A stretch of 64,000 nucleotides of DNA, taken from assembly GCF_026247885.1 (NCBI RefSeq), contig NZ_CP110921.1:1793001-1857000 (forward strand). Reading direction: 5' to 3'. Numbering within the stretch: position 1 is the first letter of the stretch; each line of letters opens with the position of its first letter. Below, one piece after another: positions 35,072 to 46,300 of this stretch. The notes beneath the pieces are model-generated. The model was given only the letters and a program-made list of their open reading frames with translations. It did not search any database and was not told the DNA's origin. The position numbers and the translations under genes were made by a program. The stretch comes from Methylococcus mesophilus (GTDB lineage Bacteria > Pseudomonadota > Gammaproteobacteria > Methylococcales > Methylococcaceae).

Positions 35072-37795
35072 TCAACGTCCACGCGTGGGGAGCAGCATGA
35101 GGCTCAGCCCCAGGTAGGCCAGGACGAACACCAGCAGCACCGCGTGGTTGAGATACAGCTCGGGGAAACCCAAAGCCTTAGTGAACGCGCCGACGCTGAT
35201 GGTCAAAAACCAGGAAGTCGGAAACCCATAGCCCATCACGGCCGCGGCGCCCGTCTGCGAAGCCACGGGCGCCAGGAAACCGGAAAAATTGATGGCGGGC
35301 ACGATGGACAGCAGGAACGCGGCGAACAGGGCGGCGATCTGCGAGCGTGTGAATGCCGAGATCAGCAAGCCCCAGCCAGTCGTTCCCGCAACTGCCAGCG
35401 CAGCGCCCAGCAGCAAAGCCGACAGATCCCCCTTCACCGGTACGCCGAACAGCCACAGCGCCAGCGCAATCAAGGACAAGGCGTTGACCAGGCCCACCAC
35501 GACGTAGGGAAGCTGCTTGCCCAGCAAGAACTCCAGACGGGTCGAGGGCGTGGCATACAGATTCGTAATCGAACCCATCTCTTTTTCCCGCACTACGCTG
35601 ACCGCCGTGAGAATCGGCGGAATCACCGCCAGCATCACCGCAATCACGCCCGGTACCAGGGCGTAGACGCTCTTCAGATCCGGGTTGTAGCGGAAACGGG
35701 TTTCCACCCGCAGCGGCGGGGCCGCGCCGCGAGCTTGGCTTTCATCGATCATGTCGCTGCGGAAACGGGCGTGCACGGCCTCCACATAGCCTTGCACCGT
35801 GTTGGCGCGGAACGGGATGCTGCCGTCGATGCGGATGCCCACTTCGGCCGGACGCCCGGCCTTGAGGTCGCGCCCGAAACCCGGCGGAATCTCCACGGCG
35901 AAGTTGAGCTGGCCCCTCGCCATCCGCCTCAAGATATCGTCGTCGTCTTGCAGCGGCGCCCGCTCCTCGAAATAGCGCGAATGGGCGAAGTGCTCCAGAT
36001 ATCGGCGGCTTTCCGGCGTCCGGTCGTAGTCGAGGACCGCGTAGGGCAGATGCTCGACGTCCAGCGAAATCCCGTAGCCCATGACCACCATCAGCAGCAT
36101 CGGCCCGAGCAGCGCGAAGGCGAGGCGGATCGGATCGCGCGCCAGTTCCATGGTTTCGCGCCAGACGTAGGCCTTGAAGCGGCGAGGACTGAACCAGGGG
36201 CTGGCCTCGGGCGCCGGGCCAGCCGCGGCCGAAGCGACTGAAGGAGCGGCCTCGGCTGCGACGGGCGGGGCAACGCTCTCCCGCTCCAGACAAGCGATGA
36301 AGGCGTCCTCCAGCGAGGCCGCCCCCGCCTCCCGTACCAGTTCGGCAGGTACGCCCTGGGCCAGCACCTGCCCCGCGTGCATCAGCGAAATCCGGTCGCA
36401 GCGCGCCGCTTCGTTCATGAAATGGGTCGAGATGAAGATCGTCACGCCTTTCTCGCGCGAGAGTTCGACCAGAATCCCCCAGAAGCGGTCGCGGGCGACC
36501 GGATCGACGCCTGAGGTCGGCTCGTCCAGGATCAACAACTCGGGCTCGTGGACCAGCGCCACCGCCAGCGACAGGCGCTGGCGGATACCCAGAGGCAGCG
36601 ATTCGGCCAGGGCGTCCATGTGCGCGGCGAGGTCCATACGGGACACCAATTCCGCGATCCTGCCTTCGAGCGCGGAAGGCGCGAGACCGAAGATATGGGC
36701 ATGCAGTACCAGGTTCTGCCTGACCGTCAGCTCGGTGTATAGCGAAAACCCCTGCGACATGAAGCCGATGCGGCGGCGCATCGCCGAATTGCCCGACGCC
36801 ACCGGCTGGCCGAACAGCGAGGCCGAACCGGCGCTGGCCGGCAGAAGCCCGGTGAGCATCTTCATGGTCGTGGTTTTGCCACAGCCGTTCGACCCGAGGA
36901 AGCCGAAGATTTCGCCGCGCTCGATCCGGAAGCTCACGCTGTCCACGGCCAGGAAATCGCCGAAACGGCGGGTGAGTCCACTCGCTTCGATCGCTGCTTC
37001 GCCCCGGCCGTTCCTGCGCGGCGGGATCACGAGCGCCTCATGCCCCCGCCTTTTTTCCGGCGGCAGCAGGGCCACGTAGGCCGACTCCATATCGGCGGTA
37101 CCGGTGCGGGCCAGCAATTCCCCTGCTGTCCCGATCGCCAGGACACGGCCAGCGTCCATGGCAACCAGCCGGTCGAAGCGTGCGGCCTCCTCCATGTAGG
37201 CGGTGGCGACCAGGACGCTCATGCCCGGCCGCTCATGCCTCAACGTGTCGATCAGCTCCCAGAACTGCCGCCGCGACAGCGGATCGACCCCGGTAGTCGG
37301 CTCGTCGAGAATCAGCAAGTCCGGTTCATGCAGCAAAGCGCAGCAAAGACCGAGCTTCTGCTTCATCCCGCCGGAAAGCTTGCCGGCCGGGCGGTCGCGG
37401 AAGGGCGCAAGCCCTACCCCCGACAGCAGGCGCTCGATCCGCCGCCGGCGCTCGTCTCCGCCAAAGCCGTACAAACGCCCGAAAAACTCGGCGTTCTCCC
37501 ACACCGAGAGCGTCGCGTAGAGGTTGTGTCCCAGGCCCTGCGGCATGTAGGCGATGCGGTAACACAAGCGCCGGTGCGCCTTCGGATCGGCGATGTCCTC
37601 GCCGAACACTTCGATACGCCCCGCCTGGAGCTCCCGGACGCCGGCGATCAAACCCAGCAGGGTCGATTTCCCCACCCCGTCCGGACCGACGAAGCCGGTC
37701 AGCCCGCCGGCAGACAATTCCAGCGAGATACCTGCGAGCGCTTCGACCTTGCCGTAGCGGTGACGGCACTCCTCGACCCGGACCATGGCGCTCAT
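35072..37795 (-). CDS. RbbA-like ABC ATPase-ATPase-permease fusion
   Basis: A 907-residue protein with two ATPase domains and a permease in one chain. The first P-loop GPDGVGKST is at 37-45 and the second GSNGCGKTT near 300. Both have LSGGMKQKLG or similar signature regions and LLILDEPTSGVDP Walker B segments. An ABC-2 membrane domain occupies about 535-907 and includes VREKEMGSITNLYATP. This layout is that of E. coli YhiH/RbbA. It likely forms an exporter with the HlyD-like adaptor (overlapping by 4 bp at 37792) and the YhhJ-like permease; a ribosome role, as claimed for RbbA, cannot be judged. Confidence 0.9.
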   Translation of the reverse strand: MSAMVRVEECRHRYGKVEALAGISLELSAGGLTGFVGPDGVGKSTLLGLIAGVRELQAGRIEVFGEDIADPKAHRRLCYRIAYMPQGLGHNLYATLSVWENAEFFGRLYGFGGDERRRRIERLLSGVGLAPFRDRPAGKLSGGMKQKLGLCCALLHEPDLLILDEPTTGVDPLSRRQFWELIDTLRHERPGMSVLVATAYMEEAARFDRLVAMDAGRVLAIGTAGELLARTGTADMESAYVALLPPEKRRGHEALVIPPRRNGRGEAAIEASGLTRRFGDFLAVDSVSFRIERGEIFGFLGSNGCGKTTTMKMLTGLLPASAGSASLFGQPVASGNSAMRRRIGFMSQGFSLYTELTVRQNLVLHAHIFGLAPSALEGRIAELVSRMDLAAHMDALAESLPLGIRQRLSLAVALVHEPELLILDEPTSGVDPVARDRFWGILVELSREKGVTIFISTHFMNEAARCDRISLMHAGQVLAQGVPAELVREAGAASLEDAFIACLERESVAPPVAAEAAPSVASAAAGPAPEASPWFSPRRFKAYVWRETMELARDPIRLAFALLGPMLLMVVMGYGISLDVEHLPYAVLDYDRTPESRRYLEHFAHSRYFEERAPLQDDDDILRRMARGQLNFAVEIPPGFGRDLKAGRPAEVGIRIDGSIPFRANTVQGYVEAVHARFRSDMIDESQARGAAPPLRVETRFRYNPDLKSVYALVPGVIAVMLAVIPPILTAVSVVREKEMGSITNLYATPSTRLEFLLGKQLPYVVVGLVNALSLIALALWLFGVPVKGDLSALLLGAALAVAGTTGWGLLISAFTRSQIAALFAAFLLSIVPAINFSGFLAPVASQTGAAAVMGYGFPTSWFLTISVGAFTKALGFPELYLNHAVLLVFVLAYLGLSLMLLPTRGR

Positions 37796-38757
37796 CGCTG
37801 CAAGGGCGGCCAGGACGCCTCCGGCGAAAGTTTGACGTAAGCCACGCCGGGCATGCCGGGCTTGACGAGGCCCCGATGGGCGCGGAGGAATTCCGGATCG
37901 ACCTGCGCCTTCAGGCGGAACATCAACTTCTGCCGCTCGCTCGAAGTCTCCACCTGCTTGGGCGTGAACTGGGCCTTGGGCGAGACGAACACCAACCGCG
38001 CCGGCAGCGGCAGCTCCGGCAGGGCGTCCAGCACGATGCGCGCCTCGCCGCCGATCGCCGTCTGCCCCGCTTCGGCTTCGTCGAGGTAAAGAACCATGTA
38101 GACGTCGTTCAGATCAACCAGGGTCAGCGCCTTGCCGCCCTTGGCCAGCACCTCGCCCGGCTCCGACAGCTTGTACAGGACCCTGGTCTCCTTGGGAGCA
38201 AGAAGCACGCTCTCCCGCACCACGGATTCGACCCGGCGCTTTTCGGCAGCGACGGCGTCGATGCCCGCTTCCGCCTCGCCGATCCGCGACTGGGCCGCAT
38301 CGAGCCGGGCCACGGCGTTGCTCAGCTCAGTGCGGTCATGATCCAGTTTCTCGGCCGAAACCGCCGCCTGCTCGACCAGGCGGGACGAACGCCTGAAGAT
38401 GCTCTGCGCCAGCTCCAGGTCGTGCCGCGCCACCCGCAGCATCTGGCCGGCGTAATCGAACGATTCCCGCGCCCGCTTGAGCTCCGCGTCGATGTTCTGC
38501 AACTGCGCCTGCTCCTCGCTGGTATCGATGCGGACCAGCGGCTGGCCCGGCGCGACGTCGTCGCCCTCGTACACCAACACCTCGGTGATGCGTCCGCCAT
38601 ACTTGGCGCCCAGGTCGATCTCGGTGGCCTCCAGGCGGCCGTTGCCTCGGGCGATGCCGGGCGGCAGTTCCCGTGCATGGCGGTCGCGCCATACTCCGAG
38701 ACCTACGGCGCCAGCGACTGTCAACACTGCGACCAACGCAATAACAGCTTTGTTCAC
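37792..38757 (-). CDS. HlyD-family adaptor protein (YhiI-like)
   Basis: A 321-residue periplasmic adaptor. One N-terminal anchor helix (VIALVAVLTVAGAVGLGVW) is followed by a biotinyl-lipoyl half (NGRLEATEIDLGAKYGGRITEVLVYEGDDVAPGQPLVRID). A coiled-coil hairpin runs about 75-170, and a beta-barrel ends with KPGMPGVAYVKL. It would bridge the RbbA/YhhJ-like inner-membrane ATPase-permease to an outer-membrane channel, which is not encoded here. First gene of the likely export operon. Confidence 0.9.
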   Translation of the reverse strand: MNKAVIALVAVLTVAGAVGLGVWRDRHARELPPGIARGNGRLEATEIDLGAKYGGRITEVLVYEGDDVAPGQPLVRIDTSEEQAQLQNIDAELKRARESFDYAGQMLRVARHDLELAQSIFRRSSRLVEQAAVSAEKLDHDRTELSNAVARLDAAQSRIGEAEAGIDAVAAEKRRVESVVRESVLLAPKETRVLYKLSEPGEVLAKGGKALTLVDLNDVYMVLYLDEAEAGQTAIGGEARIVLDALPELPLPARLVFVSPKAQFTPKQVETSSERQKLMFRLKAQVDPEFLRAHRGLVKPGMPGVAYVKLSPEASWPPLQR

Positions 38758-38808
38758 GTGAAACTATCCGATGTCAATGATCAGTAACTGAATGGCGCAA
38801 GCGCAAGC

Positions 38809-41800
38809 TCAATACCGAATCTCGACCTCTGCCGGCACGGCATCGATCCTCAATTCGGCGCCGTTGAGTCCGGAAACCGCGGCGCCGTTCACCTGCGCCG
38901 CCTTGATCGGCTTTTCCACCGGCGGCCTGATCCGGACGCCTCCCGGTGGCACGGCCAAACCGCCGTCGATGTGCAGCCTCAGGGTATCGGCACCGTCCGC
39001 CCGCATGCTGTAATCGAGCGGGCCGTGGGCAGTCGGCAGCCGGCGGACAGCGATTTCGGCGTTGGCCGCATTGTATAACCATTCGCCGGGGATTCCGGCG
39101 GCCAGCACCAGAGAATCGTCGGCGTCGTCCTCGTAGGCGAAGCAACTGCGCAACGCGCGGATGAACTCGGCGCCGATCCAGGAATGCGGCATGTCGCCGA
39201 TGAATCGCGGCGCCTCGGGGTGGCGCCACACCACTTCGGCCCACTGGCGCCAGGCTTGCGGACGCTGGTCGCGCAGCAGGGAGCGCAGCACTTCCCAGGC
39301 GTCCTCGCGCCGCCCCAGCCGCACCAGCGCCTCGGCGATGCGCACCTCGTACGGAGTGTAGCCGTCGTCGCCGTTGCCGTCGCGGCGCTTGCGGAAATGC
39401 GCGAGGTAGTCGTCGAAGGTCTTGGCCAGCGCGGCCTGCGGTAGCCTTCCGGCCTCGCCCGCGATCGACACCATGATGGCGACGGCGTTGGGATCGATGT
39501 CGCCCAGGTCGGCCGAGGCCGGGATGTAGTCGATGTGCTTGCGCACCATGGTGGCTTGCAGCGCGGCATGAAGGTGGCCGCCGAACTCCGCCAGCACGCG
39601 CTCCCAGCTTTCCGCGTGGGCCTGGTCACCCAAGGCCTTCGCCAGCTTCACCGCGTCGCGGATGCCGCGCAGAGTCCAGAAATCGTCCCAGAACGCATGC
39701 ACCGGCTGCGAGGCGTAGCCCTCGTGGCTGATCGACGCCGGCATCAGGCCGTAGAACGCCTTGCCCTCGCCGCTGAGGTAGCGCTCCGTCATCCGCTGGT
39801 GCCGCAGCGCGTCGATGTACCTCATGACAGCGACCACGTGCGGCCACAGCGTCCGCACCGCGGCGAGGTCGCGGGTATAACGGTAGTACTCGGCCAGGGT
39901 GTAGACGAACTCGCCGTGGCTGTCGTTCTCCGGCACGCTGTCCGGACCGCGGCTGTCGACGCAGCAGGGAATGGCGCCTTCCGGGGTCTGGAACCGGGCA
40001 TACCATTCGAGGAAGCGCTTCACCTCCTCCCCGCGTCCCAGCATGAGCAGGGCCGAGGACATCAGGGCGCCATCGCGGATCCAGGTGCGGGCATAGGTCC
40101 TGGAGCCCGGCTGCAGCGCGGCGCCATCGCGGTTGACCAGGATATAGGCCAGATTGGCCCGGAGGCTCTCCACCAGGCCCTGTTCGGATTCCGGCAGCAG
40201 AAGATCAGGCCCGGCCAGCGCCTTCCGCCAGTAGCCGACGGCTTCCTGCCACAGGCGGGCTCCCAGGGTCTCACCTTCGGCCTTCAGCGCCGTTTCGACG
40301 ACGTTTGACGAACCGGCCTTGTGTTCCGGCACGGCGATGAAGACCTCACGGGCCGCACCCGGCGCCAGTTCCAACTCGAACGCCCAGGCCCCCGACGCAT
40401 AGCCGGCGGAATCGGAAACCGCGGTGCGCGGCGGCAGGCGGGACTCGCTCAGGAAATCGGTGATGTCCCCCTGGTCGAAACCTGCGGCGCCGAAGCCGTC
40501 CGGAGGGCTCATCGCCACCAGCGCATCGGCCCCATCCACTTTGAGCACGCCGCCGGAAGCCTCGATCCGGTGGATCGGACTCACCCCGCCCTTCATGTTG
40601 AGCGACTGCCAGGGCGGGTTGACCTGGAACGGACGCACGGCCAGGTAAAGCCTGAGTTGGCGGGCCGTCGCGGACCGGTTTTCCACCCGGTAGCGGGCGA
40701 GCAGCACCGGAGCGTTGCCCACGGTCCCGGCAAAGCCCGTCACCCCGAGATTCAGATCGCCGAAGTCGCGTTCGACCGAGGGCAAGGGCAGATCGCCCTG
40801 CTCCAGCGACTGCGAAATCTGCCCCTCATTCCAACCCAGCAGGCGGCCGTCGGCATACAGGAACGGCTCCACCGTGAAGCCGCCGCGGGCCGTCTCCAGC
40901 GAGCCGTCCACCCCCAAAAGGCCCTTGCGGTGCGCGCCATTGGCACCGACCAGGGTCCAGTACATCTGCTCGCCCTGGAAATAGCGAGGGTAAGCGCCGC
41001 GCGGCTCGTTGCGGGCGATGTGTTCGAACAAGCGGTTGTGCGAGGCGGCGAAATCGGGCGGTTTCACCGTGAGTTCGCGGAGCGCGTAACCCTTGCCGCA
41101 GGCGCTTTTGCGCAGATCCAGCCGGAGGTAGCGCGATTCGGTCTCCGGCAGCGGCAGGTAGTCGCGCCGGCCGTTGCCGTCCGCCACCCGGTAGGCGCTG
41201 CGCCAACGCCGGCCGTCGTCCGAAACCTCCACGGCATAGTCCCGCGCGTGACAATCCCCCTCCCAATCGAGGACAAGCCCGCCGTATTCTCGAAGCCGGC
41301 CGAAATCGACCTTGAGCCACTGGCGCTGCGGCTTGGGTGCGCTGCGCCAGACGGTTTGCACCTTGCCGTCCAGGACCTGCTCCGCTCGGTCCTCGCCGGT
41401 GGCGGAAGACGCGGAAACCTGGGGCTGCCCCCGGTAATCCACCACCGCGTCGCGCCGTTCGACCCGGAGATCGTCCAGCCACAGCGTACCCTTGCCGCCG
41501 GCCGCCGCGGACAGCGCAAACTCGATGCCACCCAGCGCCAGCAGCGGCGCGCCGCCGGACGGCCCCCAGGCGAAGTCGATGGCCGACTTGCGGATCGACT
41601 GGAGCTGCCAGTCGGCGGGGAACCCCGTGGCTTCGCGCCGGTACCACCATACGTTCTGCGCCTCGGCGTCCAGCAGCTTGAACTCGAGAATATTGGCCGG
41701 CCCCGTGCCCTTGGCGCGGAAGCTGAAGGCATAGTTCTCCGGCAAGGGCAGCTCGAAACGCTTGCGCAGGATGATGTAGCCGGCGCCTCCGGCGAATTCG

Positions 41801-42030
41801 AAGTCCAGCCGCAACCCCTTGCCCTTGAAACCCTGATCCTGCTTCAGCTCGAAGCGGGTGCCGGGCGAGCCTTCCGCCGTCCATCCCGACAACGCTTCGA
41901 AATCATCGAGAATCTGCCGATCTTCTGAACTCGCGCCGGCGGACCCGGCAAAACCGCTCGCCAAGATTAAGAGACTTTGCAAAACAAGCCGCCAAATACC
42001 ATACATAGAATCTTCCCAGCCAAACTTCAT
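38809..42030 (-). CDS. Exported discoidin/six-hairpin glycosidase-like protein
   Basis: A 1073-residue exported protein. The signal peptide covers about 1-30 (ends GSAGASS). A jelly-roll carbohydrate-binding-like region follows (about 35-180), then an F5/8-type discoidin domain (about 190-320, QWLKVDFGRLREYGGLVLDWEGD). The C-terminal half (about 590-1000) looks like an alpha/alpha toroid of glucoamylase/GH15 style, with YARTWIRDGALMSSALLMLGRG and NDSHGEFVYTLAEYYRYT. A role in trimming an external polysaccharide is likely, but catalytic acids cannot be assigned by eye. The ATG at 42030 has AAGGAG upstream; the frame open to 42825 lies over the regulator gene. Confidence 0.78.
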   Translation of the reverse strand: MKFGWEDSMYGIWRLVLQSLLILASGFAGSAGASSEDRQILDDFEALSGWTAEGSPGTRFELKQDQGFKGKGLRLDFEFAGGAGYIILRKRFELPLPENYAFSFRAKGTGPANILEFKLLDAEAQNVWWYRREATGFPADWQLQSIRKSAIDFAWGPSGGAPLLALGGIEFALSAAAGGKGTLWLDDLRVERRDAVVDYRGQPQVSASSATGEDRAEQVLDGKVQTVWRSAPKPQRQWLKVDFGRLREYGGLVLDWEGDCHARDYAVEVSDDGRRWRSAYRVADGNGRRDYLPLPETESRYLRLDLRKSACGKGYALRELTVKPPDFAASHNRLFEHIARNEPRGAYPRYFQGEQMYWTLVGANGAHRKGLLGVDGSLETARGGFTVEPFLYADGRLLGWNEGQISQSLEQGDLPLPSVERDFGDLNLGVTGFAGTVGNAPVLLARYRVENRSATARQLRLYLAVRPFQVNPPWQSLNMKGGVSPIHRIEASGGVLKVDGADALVAMSPPDGFGAAGFDQGDITDFLSESRLPPRTAVSDSAGYASGAWAFELELAPGAAREVFIAVPEHKAGSSNVVETALKAEGETLGARLWQEAVGYWRKALAGPDLLLPESEQGLVESLRANLAYILVNRDGAALQPGSRTYARTWIRDGALMSSALLMLGRGEEVKRFLEWYARFQTPEGAIPCCVDSRGPDSVPENDSHGEFVYTLAEYYRYTRDLAAVRTLWPHVVAVMRYIDALRHQRMTERYLSGEGKAFYGLMPASISHEGYASQPVHAFWDDFWTLRGIRDAVKLAKALGDQAHAESWERVLAEFGGHLHAALQATMVRKHIDYIPASADLGDIDPNAVAIMVSIAGEAGRLPQAALAKTFDDYLAHFRKRRDGNGDDGYTPYEVRIAEALVRLGRREDAWEVLRSLLRDQRPQAWRQWAEVVWRHPEAPRFIGDMPHSWIGAEFIRALRSCFAYEDDADDSLVLAAGIPGEWLYNAANAEIAVRRLPTAHGPLDYSMRADGADTLRLHIDGGLAVPPGGVRIRPPVEKPIKAAQVNGAAVSGLNGAELRIDAVPAEVEIRY

Positions 42031-42128
42031 CCCGAACTCCTTGGTCAGGGTCATAACGAGAACAGAGGTCCGGTCATGCCCCCCTGCGGAAAGGCTCGAT
42101 CCGAATCCGCAGGTTACCGATCTTGGGG

Positions 42129-42992
42129 TCATGTTCCCTGCAGCCACAGCGCGGTGAATTCCGTGCGCCCTCGAACCCCAAACTTGCGATAGATGCGCGT
42201 AGCGTATTGATGCGCCGTCCCTTGAGAAAGCCCCAGCTCGGCGGCTATCGTCCGTTCGGGCATGCCTGACAGCAACAAGCGTATGACGCGATGCTCGGCC
42301 TGGGTCAGCGGATTTTCGCAAAGTCCAAGGCCGTGGCTCAGCAGGAGTTGGCGGTGGAACCACTTGATGCCTCGCAGCACGAAAGCCGCCAGATCGAGTT
42401 CCTCCTGGTTGAAGGGCCGCTCCTCCGCTATCCGGTCGAAACAGAAGATGGATTCCGTATCGGCGTTTACCGGAAACCCGACCCAGATGCGATCGTAGAT
42501 GCCAGGCTGGCGATAATAGAAGTCGTAGTGTTCCGTCTGGCGGAACGAATTCAAATCGACCAGATCCCCACTCATGAGCGTGTAGGCTCGGAACGCTCCC
42601 GCGCTCCCCGCAAGGGCAATGTTGGTGGCGCCGGGATCGGGATGCATGTCCGGATACCCCGTTTTCACCACTTTTTGGTAGTTGCGGGCATCGTGATATT
42701 GAGGACGCAGGGGCGCAATCGCCCGGATTCGCCATCCGCACAACCCGTCTTTTTCCCCGGCAGCGCCTTTCAGGAAGCGAACGATTCCCACCCATAGGGC
42801 GTCCCGGGCGCCGAGCCACATGCAAATGCGCTCCATGCAGAGCTTCATTGCCTCATGACTTTCGTGCATCCCGAAATGATTCAACTCATCCCAAAGCTCG
42901 AAAATTTCTTCGAAATGCGCCTGAACTCGGGCGCTGGCTGGGGGGCTTCTCATAAGCGGGTCTCTTTTCTCGAAACGAAGTATAAGCGTCAC
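42129..42992 (-). CDS. LuxR-type transcriptional regulator
   Basis: A 287-residue regulator with a C-terminal LuxR-type HTH (about 229-285: LTQAEHRVIRLLLSGMPERTIAAELGLSQGTAHQYATRIYRKFGVRGRTEF). The N-terminal part is of unknown type and lacks a response-regulator receiver motif or an obvious autoinducer domain. It lies 98 bp upstream of the glycosidase-like gene on the same strand and is divergent from the secreted RCC1-like gene, either of which it could control. An alternative start is Met14 (42953). Confidence 0.82.
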   Translation of the reverse strand: MTLILRFEKRDPLMRSPPASARVQAHFEEIFELWDELNHFGMHESHEAMKLCMERICMWLGARDALWVGIVRFLKGAAGEKDGLCGWRIRAIAPLRPQYHDARNYQKVVKTGYPDMHPDPGATNIALAGSAGAFRAYTLMSGDLVDLNSFRQTEHYDFYYRQPGIYDRIWVGFPVNADTESIFCFDRIAEERPFNQEELDLAAFVLRGIKWFHRQLLLSHGLGLCENPLTQAEHRVIRLLLSGMPERTIAAELGLSQGTAHQYATRIYRKFGVRGRTEFTALWLQGT

Positions 42993-43387
42993 TCGTTGCC
43001 GACTCGGCCGGAAGGGATGATGTTCTTTGGTGCGTCACCGGCCATCTTCTTGGATTTATTGCCGTGCCTTAATTCCCGACCGCTACTGTTTAGTAACTGT
43101 CGTCATGAGAACCGGGTTCGTAGAATCGCGAATGCTGCGATCTTGGGATCGAATTGCAGCCGCGTCCCATCGGGCATTTCTTGCGCGCCCGCCTGGGCAC
43201 TGATGCATCAGGAGGGTGGTCGCATGGGGGACGTGTGCTCGATGGCCGACGAATATTCCGACTGACACACTCGGCTGACAAGCGCTGTTCCGGATGCGGA
43301 CGGTTAAATAATTCGAATATCAAAAAGCGCTACCCATGCGTTCAGTTCCAGCGGCGCGATGGCGGCTTTTCGATCTGTACTTGGGAG
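42993..43387. other. Intergenic region between regulator and RCC1-like gene
   Basis: About 395 bp with no ORF I can support. Small open frames lack family resemblance. It probably contains the divergent promoters; AT-rich TTAAATAATTCGAATATC at about 43302-43320 is a candidate promoter zone for the RCC1-like gene. No repeat or RNA structure recognised. Confidence 0.4.
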
Positions 43388-46300
43388 ATGCGCGTGACCA
43401 CATTCACTTCGGCGGGACTCAGTGCCTGTCTGGTCTGCTTTGTGACGTTTCTCGGCATCTCGGCCGGGCAGGCCGAAACCACCCCACCGGCGGTCATATC
43501 GCCGCTGGTCCAGGTCCCGGATCCCATCGCAGGCGAGGCGCTGTCGGCGATAGCGCAGCCGCAGACGGATTCCGTGCCCGCAGCCCCCGACTTCTACGAT
43601 CCCAATCCCGCGGATGATACCGCCGCCTGGCAAGCCGTGAGCGGCGGCGGCCAGCACAGCTGCGGCATCAAGGCAGACGGTACGCTGGCATGCTGGGGCG
43701 ACAACAGCGCCAGCCAGGCGAGCCCGCCGAAAGGCCGTTTCTTTGCCGTGTCCGCCGGCTTGGCGCACAGCTGCGCCCTCCGCGTGGACGGCAAGCTGCG
43801 GTGCTGGGGTACCGAGGGCGCCCGGCCGAAGAAGATCCCTCAGGGCACTTTCAAGGACGTCAGTGCCGGCGATGGGCATACCTGCGCCCTCCACAGCAAC
43901 GGCACCCTCAAGTGCTGGGGCAATCCGAGTCATAAGCGGCTCCAAGTCCCCCAGGGCCGGTTCGAGTCGCTCAGCGCCGGCGGCCTGCACACCTGTGCGG
44001 TTCGCACCGACGGCCGGCTGGCATGCTGGGGCGAGAAATCGTTCACGTCTTACGAACGGCCCAAGGGCCGGTTCAAGGCCGTCGCCACCGGAGAAACCCA
44101 CGCCTGCGCCCTCCGAGACGATGACGGTATCGTATGCTGGGGCAATGACGCCCATGGCCAAATCCAGGCGCCGGCAGGGGCCTTCAAGAGCATCGCCGCC
44201 GGCAATTTCTTCACCTGCGGACTGCGCTTCGACGGCAGCGTGGCCTGCTGGGGGCGCGACGACAGCGGCCAGCTCGACGTACCACCCGGCGAAAGCTTCA
44301 AGGCACTGGCGGCCGGCGGCAACCATGGCTGCAGTCTGCGATTGGACGACAGCCTGAGCTGCTGGGGCAGCCACCACAACGTCATGCTCGGCGTCGGCCT
44401 GCTGCCGGGGGCCGGTGCGCAAGGCTTCCCGTTTCCATTCCTGACCCAGGTGGCCGGCTTCTTGGGGACAGGGCTGGTCAACTACGGAAAGGGCGTGGAT
44501 CAGAACTGGGACAAGCAGGAATCGAAAAACATCCGGTTTCAGCTGGCGTTTCTCGGCGCTTCGATCGTCCTGTCGGCGGTGCAAGGGTTCTTACCGCAGC
44601 CCCCCGACCCGGTGGTCGAGGCGCTGAAACGCATCGAAGCCGCTATTCAGGAGCTTCAAGCGGCTGTCGAGCGAATCGAATCCGCGCTAAAGCAAATTGA
44701 AGGCAAGCTGGATACCTTGGCCTGCAATGTCAGCCTGCAGGAACTGGTGAACGCCGCCGTCAAGGTCAAGACGGCCCAGGACATCTACGCCCGACACAGC
44801 GAGAGCAGCCAGATTGTGCTCAAGGCGTATGCAGAACGCGCCCGAGACCCCGGCAAACAGGTGCCCGACATCAACCCGGACCTTCAAAAATTCGTCAGCG
44901 ATTACGAAAAGGATTTGAGACAAGCGCTCAATTCGATCCACGAGGCGCTGGTGCCCGCGCTTTCCACCAAGACCAGCCCTCTCGAGGACTGCATGGTCAA
45001 GAGTTTCCAACAATGGAAATCGGCGGCCCGGACACCCTTTGACGACCGCCCTTATTACGAGAGCATCTACGAAATCCTTGGATATGCGCTGAGCTACCAG
45101 AACATGGCACTCACCATGCTGCAGGACATCGATCTCTGGCACGCCCAGCAGAAGTTGAATGAAGGCAAAGTCGAATATTCGCCCGGTAACATGGTGGGCT
45201 ACTGCGCCACCGTGCGCGAAAAGGCCGCATCGAGCGATCCGAAATCGGCGTTCTGGCAGCAGGCTAAGAGCTATTGCGACGATGCGACGGCGCTGACGGA
45301 GCGGACCTATAAAAACATGGTGGCCCAGATCGAGCGCGCCGGCGCACCCTATACCGGCGACGACACCGTGCTGTCGGCGGGTTCCAAGATATTGGGCAAA
45401 GGCGCGGACTGGGCCAGCCGATCCTGGTTATGGGTGCGTGACGTCAACGAATTCGGTGATTCCATTTGGGGGAATTTTGCCGATACGACCATTCTGAAGA
45501 ATCAAGCCAAAGACCGCACCAAAGAATTTCTGTATTACGACTGGAAGGCGGATGCCCAGGCGTGGAAGGATGTCGGGGAGGTACTCTACGCCCAAATGAG
45601 CGAAAACGAAAAGAAGGATCTGCCGGCGGTCATGGAAAAGGAAGCCGGTTTCAGGAGCATTACCGACAAGGTATTCTGGATTACCGGCAATACTTTTGCT
45701 GTCCACTGGAACGACTTGGTAGATTTGCACAAAGACTTCTCTACCCGCGTTGACGAAGTCACAACCCAGAACATGAAATGCTTCATCGGCAGCGGCATAC
45801 GGAACGATCAACTCCCTGGCAAACAACTGCAGGGCATAGTCTGCAGCCAAGGGCAGATGGGGTACTTCACCGGAAGAGGAGCCTGGACGAGCGGGGAAGG
45901 ATATCTGGAAGTCCATGAATATGCCGAGGACCGCAACGGCTACAGCAAGTGGAAGAACTCCCTAGGGGCTTTCTTGGCGCGATGGTACCAAGAGTCTCAC
46001 TACACGTACTGGACGGCTTCCTGGCAGGGTATACAACAACCCGCTTTGTTTTTCCCGGATCGGGACGGGCATTTGGCGCGCATGCCGGTCCTGGATGTCG
46101 CCACACTGAAGTGCAGCAAATCGATGATCAATAAAGACCTCGACCGGCCGTCGACCAATTACGTGGGCGCGCCCACCCGCTGCGGCGACGATCTGGACCG
46201 CATCATCAATGCCCTAGTGCCGAGACCTGACTCAGTTGCGGCGAGAGTCGAGTTGCCGAATGACATGAGAGATGTAGCCCTCTCGATAGAGGATTCGCGA

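Noticed and set aside
42031-42825. N-terminal extension of the glycosidase-like protein to 1338 residues
   Set aside because: The extension lies antisense-frame over the LuxR gene and lacks a signal peptide; the ATG at 42030 has a ribosome site and a signal sequence.
43630-44370. Ran guanine-exchange function for the RCC1-like repeats
   Set aside because: Bacteria lack Ran; the repeats mark a beta-propeller fold only, and the protein is secreted.
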